DNA of 42,394 bases, taken from assembly GCA_030835825.1 (NCBI GenBank), contig JAURRA010000013.1, positions 1-42,394 on the forward strand, written 5' to 3'. A model generated the notes under the pieces. It saw nothing but the letters and a program-made list of their open reading frames with translations, was not told the origin of the DNA and made no database searches. Origin of the DNA: Flavobacteriaceae bacterium. Lineage in GTDB: Bacteria > Bacteroidota > Bacteroidia > Flavobacteriales > Flavobacteriaceae. Below, in pieces: positions 19,066 to 26,633 of this stretch. Positions within the stretch are counted from its first letter, which is position 1. Every line of letters starts with the position of its first letter. A program made the position numbers and the translations under genes.

Positions 19066-20844
19066 TTACATGCGCTCGGGGGCCTCTATACCCAAAAGAC
19101 CTAATGCTCTTTTAATAACCAAACCCGTAGCTTGAGACAATTCGACCAAAAAGGCTGTTTGGTCAGAATTCTCATTACCAAAAATAGCCACATTCTGATA
19201 TAGAGCATTAAACGATTTAACCAAATCATAGAGGTAATTAGCCAAAAGTGCCGGACTGTAGGCATCCGCAGCTTGCTGTATGATGTTGGGAAACTTCATC
19301 AAATCCCTGATCAATATCCTCTCTCTGATTTCAAGATTGACATTTTCAAGTTGATAGGTTTTGTGCTCAGGGGATTTTCTTACAATGGCGCAAATCCTAG
19401 CGTATGTATATTGAATGAACGGTCCAGTATTTCCTTGAAAGTCAATTGATTCTTCAGGATCAAATAAGATACGTTTCTTAGGATCAACCTTCAATATATA
19501 ATATTTTAAAGCTCCCAATCCTATTTGATGATAAACCGTTTCTTTTTCAGTTTCCTTATAACCATCCAGTTTACCCAATTCCTGTGCAATTGATTTCGCG
19601 GTGCGGGTCATTTCATCAATTAAATCATCCGCATCTACAACAGTACCCTCCCGACTCTTCATTTTTCCACTTGGCAAATCAACCATCCCATAACTCAAAT
19701 GGTGTAGGTTCTTTGCCCATTCAAAACCTAATTTTTTAAGAATCAAAAAAAGTACCTTGAAATGGTAATCTTGTTCGTTACCCACCGTATAAACCATACC
19801 GCCAGCATCTGGATAATCTTTGATCCGTTGTATGGCTGTTCCAATATCTTGGGTCATATAAACAGCAGTGCCATCGGATCTGAGTACAATTTTTTCGTCC
19901 AGTCCATCAGAGGCTAAATCACACCAAACTGAGCCATCTTCTTTTTTGACAAAAACACCTGAATTGAGTCCTTCCTCAATAAAGGTTTTACCAAGCAGGT
20001 AAGTTTCAGACTCATAATAGTAACTGTCGAAATCTACACCCAAACGCTTATAAGTCATTTCGAATCCATCGTATACCCACTGATTCATGGTACTCCATAA
20101 ATCTACAATTTCCGGATCACCAGACTCCCAGCGCAGCAGCATTTTTTGCGCTTCCAATAAGATAGGCGCATTTTTTTTGGCTTCTTCTTCGGAATGGCCT
20201 TGAGTCACCAGTTCCGTCACTTCATGCTTATATTCTTGATCAAAACGGACGTAATAATTACCAACAAGTTTATCACCTTTCAAACCGGTTGATTGTGGCG
20301 TTTCTCCCTGAGCAAACCTTTGCCAGGCCAACATGCTTTTACAAATATGAATTCCGCGATCGTTGATGATTTGAGTTTTATAAACCTGCTTTCCTGACGC
20401 CTTAAGAATTTCAGCAACACTATAGCCCAATAAGTTATTCCGTATATGACCCAAGTGCAAAGGTTTGTTGGTATTTGGAGAAGAGTATTCTACGATAACT
20501 GCCTTGTCACCAACATTGGCAGTCTTGATGCCATAGGCTTGATCTTCAAAAATTTCTTGAGCAGAGGCTATAAAATAGCTGTCTTCAAAGATCAAATTCA
20601 GGAATCCAGAAACGACATTAAACCCGTTCACTTCTGGTTGATTAGATTCGAGCCATTGGCCTAATTTCTCCCCTATTGAAACAGGATTAGCCTTTATAAA
20701 TTTCAAAACAGGGAAAATAACAACTGTCAAATCTCCTTCAAAATCCTTTCGTGTTTCTTGTAGCTCAAACTGATCAATGTCGACTTGAAATAATTCGAAA
20801 CATGCCTTTTGGAGTTGATTTTGAATGATTTGATGGAAATCCAT
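19066..20844 (-). CDS. argS: Arginyl-tRNA synthetase
   Basis: A 592-residue class I synthetase that charges tRNA-Arg. It has the N-terminal arginyl domain (residues 1-90), the signature SSPNTNKPLHLGHIRNN around residues 120-137 with HLGH as the HIGH motif, and KMKSREG near residue 395 in place of KMSKS, a deviation known in ArgRS. The C-terminal DALR anticodon-binding domain (YTYARICAI onward) ends at LGIEAPERM, the usual end. It has its own -7 box and lies last in a run of same-strand genes from pdhA. The adjacent ctlX-like gene also handles arginine-type substrates. Confidence 0.97.
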   Translation of the reverse strand: MDFHQIIQNQLQKACFELFQVDIDQFELQETRKDFEGDLTVVIFPVLKFIKANPVSIGEKLGQWLESNQPEVNGFNVVSGFLNLIFEDSYFIASAQEIFEDQAYGIKTANVGDKAVIVEYSSPNTNKPLHLGHIRNNLLGYSVAEILKASGKQVYKTQIINDRGIHICKSMLAWQRFAQGETPQSTGLKGDKLVGNYYVRFDQEYKHEVTELVTQGHSEEEAKKNAPILLEAQKMLLRWESGDPEIVDLWSTMNQWVYDGFEMTYKRLGVDFDSYYYESETYLLGKTFIEEGLNSGVFVKKEDGSVWCDLASDGLDEKIVLRSDGTAVYMTQDIGTAIQRIKDYPDAGGMVYTVGNEQDYHFKVLFLILKKLGFEWAKNLHHLSYGMVDLPSGKMKSREGTVVDADDLIDEMTRTAKSIAQELGKLDGYKETEKETVYHQIGLGALKYYILKVDPKKRILFDPEESIDFQGNTGPFIQYTYARICAIVRKSPEHKTYQLENVNLEIRERILIRDLMKFPNIIQQAADAYSPALLANYLYDLVKSFNALYQNVAIFGNENSDQTAFLVELSQATGLVIKRALGLLGIEAPERM

Positions 20845-20866
20845 ATGCCATTAGATTGTATTAGCG

Positions 20867-20874
20867 CAAATATA
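20867..20874 (-). promoter_or_regulatory. -7 box (TATATTTG) upstream of argS
   Basis: A perfect TAnnTTTG box ends 22 nt before the argS ATG, within the 59-base gap to the upstream ctlX-like gene. No TTG is seen at the expected distance. Confidence 0.5.
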
Positions 20875-20903
20875 CTTTATTTCAAAGGATACGATAACAG
20901 ATA

Positions 20904-21842
20904 CTACTTGGAAGTAGGGAGAAACACTTCGGCCATCATACACCTTGCACTACCACCGCCACAAGACTCAATGGTGGGCAGTGACACAACAATTAGAGGA
21001 TCTAACGACTTTAGTGTTTGGAGTTGATCTGGACGCAATGCATCATGCGCCTGTTGACTCATAACCAACTGTGTTTTTCCATATTGAGACTGGACTTGAA
21101 GCATATTACCTGCGAAAGAGTGCATTTGCTCCTCACTCAAAGCAATAATTTTTTTACCATCAAATTTCAAAGTCTTTTCCAGGGTTCGTCTGTCTTTTTT
21201 ATCATCAACAGCGTCTAAACAAACCACAGCATAACGATCGGCGACGCACATCAAAACGTTCGTGTGGTATATAGGTTTTCGGCTGCCTCCAACGGTTTGA
21301 TAGGCCTCAAAAATAACAGGCGTATATTCAAAGTCTTCGCAGAATTCGATAAATAACTCCTCATCGGCCCGAGGTGAAAGCGCACAATAGGCCTTTCGAT
21401 TCACCCGATCTAAAACAATACTTCCGGTGCCTTCAAGAAAAACCCCTTCCAATTCAGCTCCTGTGTAATCAATGAAATTATTAATCTTAAACCCAGCTGC
21501 TTCAACCAACTCTAAAACCGATTCTTGCCTTTCCAAACGTCGGTTCTCTGCCATCATCGGATAGAGCGCAACCGTAGCGTCTTCATGAAAAGACAGCCAA
21601 TTATTCGGAAAAATAGAGTCGGGTGTGTCTTGTTTTCCAGTGTCTTGATAAACGATAACATTTACCCCCTGCTTTTTAAGAACATCAACAAAAGTGTCAA
21701 ATTCTTTTTGAGCCACCAGAGTCAATTCAACTGAACTTTTTTCATCAGTATTTTTCTGAAAATAATTACTAGTTGCCGTTTGCTCGTTTGCCCGAAAGCC
21801 ATACGGGCGAATCATAAGAATGGTATTAGTAGATTGACTCAT
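20904..21842 (-). CDS. ctlX: Amidinotransferase/arginine deiminase-fold hydrolase, CtlX-like
   Basis: A 312-residue enzyme of the pentein (guanidine-modifying) fold, which hydrolyses or transfers guanidino or ureido groups of arginine-like compounds. Family motifs: IRPYGFRANEQTA at the N-terminus, DSIFPNNW, LEGTGSIVLDR, the catalytic histidine in YHTNVLM, and the C-terminal catalytic cysteine segment SCGGGSARCM. The pattern fits the group named citrulline-utilisation hydrolase CtlX, common in Bacteroidota. The exact substrate is not shown by sequence. It lies between an SDR gene and argS on the same strand. Confidence 0.8.
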   Translation of the reverse strand: MSQSTNTILMIRPYGFRANEQTATSNYFQKNTDEKSSVELTLVAQKEFDTFVDVLKKQGVNVIVYQDTGKQDTPDSIFPNNWLSFHEDATVALYPMMAENRRLERQESVLELVEAAGFKINNFIDYTGAELEGVFLEGTGSIVLDRVNRKAYCALSPRADEELFIEFCEDFEYTPVIFEAYQTVGGSRKPIYHTNVLMCVADRYAVVCLDAVDDKKDRRTLEKTLKFDGKKIIALSEEQMHSFAGNMLQVQSQYGKTQLVMSQQAHDALRPDQLQTLKSLDPLIVVSLPTIESCGGGSARCMMAEVFLPTSK

Positions 21843-21888
21843 TTTTTTAAGAAAAATGTTAAAGTGTTACTATTCGAACAGGCATTTA

Positions 21889-22572
21889 CTAGGGTGTAGA
21901 TTTCGATACCGGAATCAACTTTCCATTGAAAAGCTCTTGGCCAGTAAGTGCAAAGTCTGCGATATAGGATGCCATTTCAGCGGCTGTTACCGGCGCTTGA
22001 TATCCTGGGAATGCGGTTTCCAACATTTCAGTTTGCACTGCGCCTAACGCCAGGGCATTGAATGACGGACCAGACGTTTTAAACTCCTCAGCCAAAAGTT
22101 CTACTAGGGTAATTACCGCACCTTTGCTTGAACTGTAGGCCGCTAGACCAGGGAATTTTGAACTCCCTTGAACACCCCCCATTGAACTCAATACGACGAC
22201 ATGTCCACTGCTATTCATAAACGGTATAACCGCTTGAGTCAAAGTGGCTACGCCAAATACATTTGTTTGGTATACGGTCAAAAAGTCTTCTGAGGTTGTT
22301 TTTAAGAAGGGTTTGTTACAAATAGCTCCAGCATTGTGAATTAATACATCCACTTTTTCCCAGTTTGTCTTAACATAGTTCCTGACCTGTTTCAGGTCAT
22401 CTTGTCGAGCTAAATCGAATGCTAATACATGAACATTCGGGAGATTCAATACGTCTAAAGAAGATGTTTGCCTAGAAAGAGCCAAAACTTGATGCCCAGC
22501 GTCAGAAAGATTCTTGGCTAATTCAAATCCAATACCCCGACTAGTGCCTGTAATGATAATATTTTTTGCCAT
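21889..22572 (-). CDS. Short-chain dehydrogenase/reductase
   Basis: A 227-residue NAD(P)-dependent oxidoreductase of the classical SDR family. The cofactor motif TGTSRGIG is at residues 8-15, NAG in IHNAGAICN near residue 80, the catalytic serine in VVLSSMGG, and the Y-x-x-x-K pair in AAYSSSKGA around residue 150. An arginine after TGTS suggests NADPH preference. The substrate is unknown. It starts 14 bases after pdhC and is followed at 46 bases by the ctlX-like gene, so it is probably cotranscribed with pdhA-pdhC, with no evident pathway link. Confidence 0.87.
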   Translation of the reverse strand: MAKNIIITGTSRGIGFELAKNLSDAGHQVLALSRQTSSLDVLNLPNVHVLAFDLARQDDLKQVRNYVKTNWEKVDVLIHNAGAICNKPFLKTTSEDFLTVYQTNVFGVATLTQAVIPFMNSSGHVVVLSSMGGVQGSSKFPGLAAYSSSKGAVITLVELLAEEFKTSGPSFNALALGAVQTEMLETAFPGYQAPVTAAEMASYIADFALTGQELFNGKLIPVSKSTP

Positions 22573-22586
22573 GATGACAGCTATTG

Positions 22587-24179
22587 TTAGGCCAGCATGG
22601 TGACTGGATTTTCAACATAACCTCTCAAGGTTTGCAAAAACTTTGCACCTGTTGCGCCGTCAACCACTCGGTGATCGCAAGCCATAGTCAGCTTCATGAC
22701 GTGTCCCGGTACTACTGCCCCATTTTTAACTACGGGCTTTTGAACAATTGCGCCTACCGACAGTATAGCAACATTCGGCTGATTGATTATCGAGGTAAAA
22801 CTTTCTATCCCGAACATACCAAGGTTGGATACAGTAAAGGTACTTCCTTCAATTTCTTGTTGGCTAAGTTTTTTCTGCTGAGCTCTTTGAGCATAATCCT
22901 TCACCGCAACATTAATCTGCTGCATAGATTGCTCATTTGCAAAACGCAGAACAGGCACAATAAGTCCGTCTTCTACTGCAACAGCTACTCCTACATGCAC
23001 ATGGTGGTTTTGTTGTATTTTATCTTCAAACCATTGTCCGTTAACTTGAGGACATTGCTTGAGCGATAGGGCTACAGCCTTAATAACCATATCGTTAAAC
23101 GAAATTTTAGTGTTTGGCAGGGTATTAAATTGGGTTCTAAAAGCGACCGCATTATTCATATCAAACTCCACATTCAGATAATAATGAGGGGCTGAGAACT
23201 TAGATTGTGAAAGCCGCTTGGCTATGGCCTTTCGCATTGGACTATTGGTTGTACTTTCAGACTGCTCTGTTCCTGCTGGAACAAATGGCACATTGGACTG
23301 AACACCAACACCCGATGGCACAAAATTCTCAATATCTCTTTTAATAATACGCCCATGCTCACCACTACCACGGATCTGAGACAGATGAATACCTTTGTCT
23401 TCAGCCATTTTTTTAGCAAGAGGAGAAACAAAAATGCGGTCAGAGGAGTTGACAGTAGGACTTGCTACTTGAGGGACTTCTACTTCTTTTACAACTGGCG
23501 CGGAAGCCTTTTCAATAGTTACCTTCGTATCCTCAACTGGTTTTGCGCTAGCAGTACCATGAGTGAAATTTTTTGCCAAGCCCGAAATATCTGTTCCCTT
23601 CGGACCAATAATGGCCAACAAGGCGTCAACTTTGGCTGATTCACCTTCTTGAATACCAATATGCAAAAGCGTTCCCTCATTGAAAGATTCGAATTCCATC
23701 GTGGCCTTATCAGTCTCAATTTCCGCCAAAATATCTCCTTCGTTCACTGAGTCGCCAGGCTTTTTCAACCAGGTTGCTACAGTACCTTCCTCCATTGTAT
23801 CGCTTAATCGAGGCATAGTGACCACCACTACACCATCGGGAATATCAGCCGATTTAGAAGCATCAGTAACCTCAACCACCTCTTCAATTTTTTCAGCAGC
23901 TACTTTAGGGCCTTGACTGAGCAAAGCAGAAATGTCTTCACCCTCTTTTCCAATTATAGCCAATAATGAATCCACTTTAGCGGCCTCACCCTCTTGAATA
24001 CCGATATGCAGCAAAGTGCCTTCATGAAAGGATTCAAACTCCATGGTAGCCTTATCAGTCTCGATTTCGGCCAAAATGTCTCCCTCACTAACAGCATCAC
24101 CTACTTTTTTCAGCCAAGTTGCTACTGTTCCCTCTTCCATGGTGTCGCTCAAACGCGGCATTGTTATGATTTCTGCCAT
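22587..24179 (-). CDS. pdhC: Pyruvate dehydrogenase E2 (dihydrolipoamide acetyltransferase)
   Basis: The core of the pyruvate dehydrogenase complex, which moves the acetyl group from E1 to CoA. It has 530 residues. Two lipoyl domains lie at residues 1-85 and 116-200, each with ETDKATMEFES, with lipoylated K43 and K158. They are linked by a segment rich in Glu and Val. A peripheral-subunit-binding domain (VSPLAKKMAEDKGI onward, about residues 250-290) and the acetyltransferase domain follow, with the catalytic DHRVVDGATGAKFL near the end. It lies 3 bases after pdhA. Unlike the complete operon of some bacteria, no E1-beta gene is present. Confidence 0.96.
   Translation of the reverse strand: MAEIITMPRLSDTMEEGTVATWLKKVGDAVSEGDILAEIETDKATMEFESFHEGTLLHIGIQEGEAAKVDSLLAIIGKEGEDISALLSQGPKVAAEKIEEVVEVTDASKSADIPDGVVVVTMPRLSDTMEEGTVATWLKKPGDSVNEGDILAEIETDKATMEFESFNEGTLLHIGIQEGESAKVDALLAIIGPKGTDISGLAKNFTHGTASAKPVEDTKVTIEKASAPVVKEVEVPQVASPTVNSSDRIFVSPLAKKMAEDKGIHLSQIRGSGEHGRIIKRDIENFVPSGVGVQSNVPFVPAGTEQSESTTNSPMRKAIAKRLSQSKFSAPHYYLNVEFDMNNAVAFRTQFNTLPNTKISFNDMVIKAVALSLKQCPQVNGQWFEDKIQQNHHVHVGVAVAVEDGLIVPVLRFANEQSMQQINVAVKDYAQRAQQKKLSQQEIEGSTFTVSNLGMFGIESFTSIINQPNVAILSVGAIVQKPVVKNGAVVPGHVMKLTMACDHRVVDGATGAKFLQTLRGYVENPVTMLA
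23642..24164 (-). repeat. Duplicated lipoyl domain inside pdhC
   Basis: Residues 6-77 and 121-192 of E2 (offset 115 residues, 345 bp) are identical at about 66 of 72 positions by eye. Their codons differ at many third positions (for example CCG/CCT for Pro8, TTG/TTA for Leu10, GAC/GAT for Asp12), so the duplication is old and the protein sequence is held by selection. Confidence 0.85.
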
Positions 24180-24182
24180 AAT

Positions 24183-25181
24183 TTATAGTTTATGGGGGAT
24201 GAATGGATAGTCCACTTGATCGTAAACAATATCGTACATAAGTGATTTATCTGGATAGGCCGAATTTTCAGCAAAGGCTTCACATTCGGCGACCAAGGCT
24301 TTTACTCTTGAATCGATTTCATCTAATTCTTTTTGTGTAGCGTAATTCTTTTCTAAAATCAAATTTTTAACCTGAGTAATAGGGTCAATTTTTTTATAGG
24401 TTTCCACCTCGTCTTTTGTACGGTAATGCTGAGCATCACTCATAGAATGTCCTCGATAGCGGTAGGTTTTCATTTCCAAGAAAGTTGGCCCGCCACCAGA
24501 GCGCGCTCTTTCAATAGCTTCGTCCATAGCTTTTGCCACAGTCACAGGATTCATTGCATCGACAGGAGCGCAAGGCATTTCATACCCAAGTCCGAGTTTC
24601 CAAATTTCTGTGTGATTAGCTGTACGTTCCACGGATGTCCCCATGGCATATCCGTTATTCTCGCAAATAAAAACAACAGGCAAGTTCCACAACATCGCCA
24701 GGTTGAAAGTTTCGTGCATTGATCCTTGACGCGCTGCGCCATCGCCAAAACAACAAACGGTTACTGCTCCTGTATTGTGATATTTATCACCAAAGGCCAT
24801 ACCGGCACCTAAGGGTATCTGACCACCCACAATGCCGTGCCCACCATAAAAACGGTGTTCTTTAGAAAAAATATGCATGGAACCACCTAAACCCATGGAA
24901 GTGCCTGTAACTTTTCCGTAAAGTTCTGCCATCACACGTCTTGGATCTGCACCCATACCAATTGGTTGAACGTGATTCCTATAGGCCGTAATCATTCTAT
25001 CCTTAGTCAAATTCATGGCGTGTAATGCCCCAGCTAAGATTGCTTCTTGACCGTTGTAAAGGTGAAGAAAACCTCTGACTTTTTGTTGGATATAAACCGC
25101 TGCCAACTTGTCCTCGAATTTTCTCCACAATTGCATGTCTTCATACCATTGGAGGTAAGTTTTTTTGGTGATTTTTTGCAT
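24183..25181 (-). CDS. pdhA: Pyruvate dehydrogenase E1 component, alpha subunit
   Basis: A 332-residue thiamine-diphosphate subunit that, with E1-beta, decarboxylates pyruvate and acetylates the lipoyl arm of E2. The ThDP motif begins with GDGAARQGS and ends with ENN about 30 residues later. The MHIFSKEH and YRYRGHSMSDAQHYRT segments of the active-site loops are intact. It is directly upstream of pdhC. E1-beta (pdhB) is not in the window and must be encoded elsewhere, which from memory is the rule in flavobacteria. Confidence 0.96.
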   Translation of the reverse strand: MQKITKKTYLQWYEDMQLWRKFEDKLAAVYIQQKVRGFLHLYNGQEAILAGALHAMNLTKDRMITAYRNHVQPIGMGADPRRVMAELYGKVTGTSMGLGGSMHIFSKEHRFYGGHGIVGGQIPLGAGMAFGDKYHNTGAVTVCCFGDGAARQGSMHETFNLAMLWNLPVVFICENNGYAMGTSVERTANHTEIWKLGLGYEMPCAPVDAMNPVTVAKAMDEAIERARSGGGPTFLEMKTYRYRGHSMSDAQHYRTKDEVETYKKIDPITQVKNLILEKNYATQKELDEIDSRVKALVAECEAFAENSAYPDKSLMYDIVYDQVDYPFIPHKL

Positions 25182-25203
25182 CTTTTTTGTCTAAACCGAA
25201 GCA

Positions 25204-25232
25204 CAAAAATACGTCTTAGAACCGTATTACAA
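25204..25232 (-). promoter_or_regulatory. Promoter of pdhA-pdhC (TTG-N18-TATTTTTG)
   Basis: On the minus strand a TTG (25230-25232) lies 18 nt before the perfect box TATTTTTG (25204-25211), which ends 22 nt before the pdhA ATG. Probably it drives pdhA, pdhC and the following genes. Confidence 0.65.
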
Positions 25233-25306
25233 AACACAAGTTTCTAAAATTGACAAAAATCATTAGTCAATCGGCTTGAAGGGCCTATTATTAATGGATA
25301 AATGAA

Positions 25307-26584
25307 TTAATATTCTGAGTAAGAATCGCGTCCAAAATTAAAAGTCAAAGAGAAACGCAAGGTGCTTTCAAGAGGACTTTGAACTTTGGAAGCAGAAAAA
25401 AGATAAGACAAGTCGACATCCATCACATTGTATTTAAATCCCGCACCAAAGGTAAAAAACTGGCGTGCGCCCTTGTTTTCGCTTTCGTGGAAATATCCAG
25501 CGCGTATAGCGAAAGAGTCTTGATAACGATATTCTGCTCCCAAGGCATATGTGACTTCCTGCATTTCTTCTTTAAGGCCGCCGGGGGCATCATTAAAAGA
25601 TTGAAAGATACCGGAAACAAATCCGACGTTTGGATCTTGACCTTCCAAAATAATACCTGAGTTAACTGGTGAACCTGGATAACCTATTAAAGTATCGACA
25701 TCCTCATCATATTGTCCATTACCATCGATATCATCGTATTGATATTCATTAGCATATTTGGGCGGTGTAGGGACCAATAATTTAGTTACCTCAGCGGTTA
25801 CAGACAAGGTGTTATAGGGATCAAAAACAAAATCGAAGCCTCCTCCTAATCTTAGGGTTGAGGGCAAGAAATTCTCAGAATTCTGACTGTTGTCATACTT
25901 GATTTTAGGTCCAATATTCTGAAGTGCAAAGCCAGCGCGCCATCTTCCATTGAAACTGTCATAGGCATTTTCTTCACTTTGGTAAAAACCAGACAATCCA
26001 ACAGCAAATGAGCTTGCAGCAGAAGCATCGGTATCAACAGACTGGATTTTTAAATCTGATCTTAAGTATCCCAAATTGACCCCCATCGAAAACTGATCTG
26101 CTAATCTCAAAGAGTAGGACAGGTCGAATGCCAACTCATTGGGACTTTCAATGAGTAAATTGTCAAAATCGCCCGCTGCAGCCTGCTGTTCTGTGATGAT
26201 TTCAATTTCGCCCAGACTAAAATATTTAAAACTTGCTGCAAATGCACTGCGCTCGTTTAATCGGTTGAAATAAGTGATATTGCCTAAAAAAATATCATTC
26301 ACTAATTTGCTTAAGTATGGCGTATAATTAACTGCCAACCCTGACTTTGAGGTGTTAAATGCATATTTTGAAGGATTCCATTGTTGTGAATAGGCGTCCG
26401 AGGATGTAGCCACGCCCATATCTCCCATGCCTGCAGCGCGAGCGTCTCCAGCGATGAGTAAAAACGGAACTCCCGTTGTGATTACTCTAGTGTCTTGAGT
26501 GGGTATTACCGTGGTGGTTTGCGCAAAGCCTGTAAATACAGCGAATAAAAAAACACAAAAACTATGGATGAATACATTTTTCAC
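25307..26584 (-). CDS. porV: Type IX secretion outer-membrane protein PorV
   Basis: A 425-residue FadL-like beta barrel that shuttles type IX cargo from the translocon to the PorU sortase. I choose the GTG at 26584, because it gives a clean signal peptide (MKNVFIHSFCVFLFAVFTGFAQ). The ATG at 26656 would add 24 residues and overlap porU, and a promoter box lies between the two. Signature segments: PFLLIAGDARAAGMGDMGVATSSDAYSQ cut into the first strand region, QWNPSKYAF, and a C-terminal barrel end near LRFSLTFNFG. A loop with DIDGNGQYDEDVDTLIG resembles a calcium site. porU lies immediately upstream on the same strand. Confidence 0.93.
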   Translation of the reverse strand: MKNVFIHSFCVFLFAVFTGFAQTTTVIPTQDTRVITTGVPFLLIAGDARAAGMGDMGVATSSDAYSQQWNPSKYAFNTSKSGLAVNYTPYLSKLVNDIFLGNITYFNRLNERSAFAASFKYFSLGEIEIITEQQAAAGDFDNLLIESPNELAFDLSYSLRLADQFSMGVNLGYLRSDLKIQSVDTDASAASSFAVGLSGFYQSEENAYDSFNGRWRAGFALQNIGPKIKYDNSQNSENFLPSTLRLGGGFDFVFDPYNTLSVTAEVTKLLVPTPPKYANEYQYDDIDGNGQYDEDVDTLIGYPGSPVNSGIILEGQDPNVGFVSGIFQSFNDAPGGLKEEMQEVTYALGAEYRYQDSFAIRAGYFHESENKGARQFFTFGAGFKYNVMDVDLSYLFSASKVQSPLESTLRFSLTFNFGRDSYSEY

Positions 26585-26617
26585 AGGGTGTCGAATTAGT
26601 TGTTCTTTGATTAACGT

Positions 26618-26625
26618 CAAATATA
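26618..26625 (-). promoter_or_regulatory. -7 box (TATATTTG) before porV
   Basis: A perfect TAnnTTTG box sits in the 49-base gap between porU and the GTG start of porV, 33 nt before that start. No TTG is found upstream at the usual distance. It would give porV a transcript separate from porU. Confidence 0.5.
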
Positions 26626-26633
26626 TAGGAATA

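Noticed and set aside
22584-23069. 161-codon plus-strand frame opposite pdhC
   Set aside because: It is antisense to the well-supported acetyltransferase domain, has no domain-like composition, and is rich in His, Tyr and Ser as expected from a reversed frame.
25182-25306. Search for a small gene (such as cdd remnants) between pdhA and porV
   Set aside because: No frame with recognisable cytidine-deaminase motifs. Only the pdhA promoter is visible.
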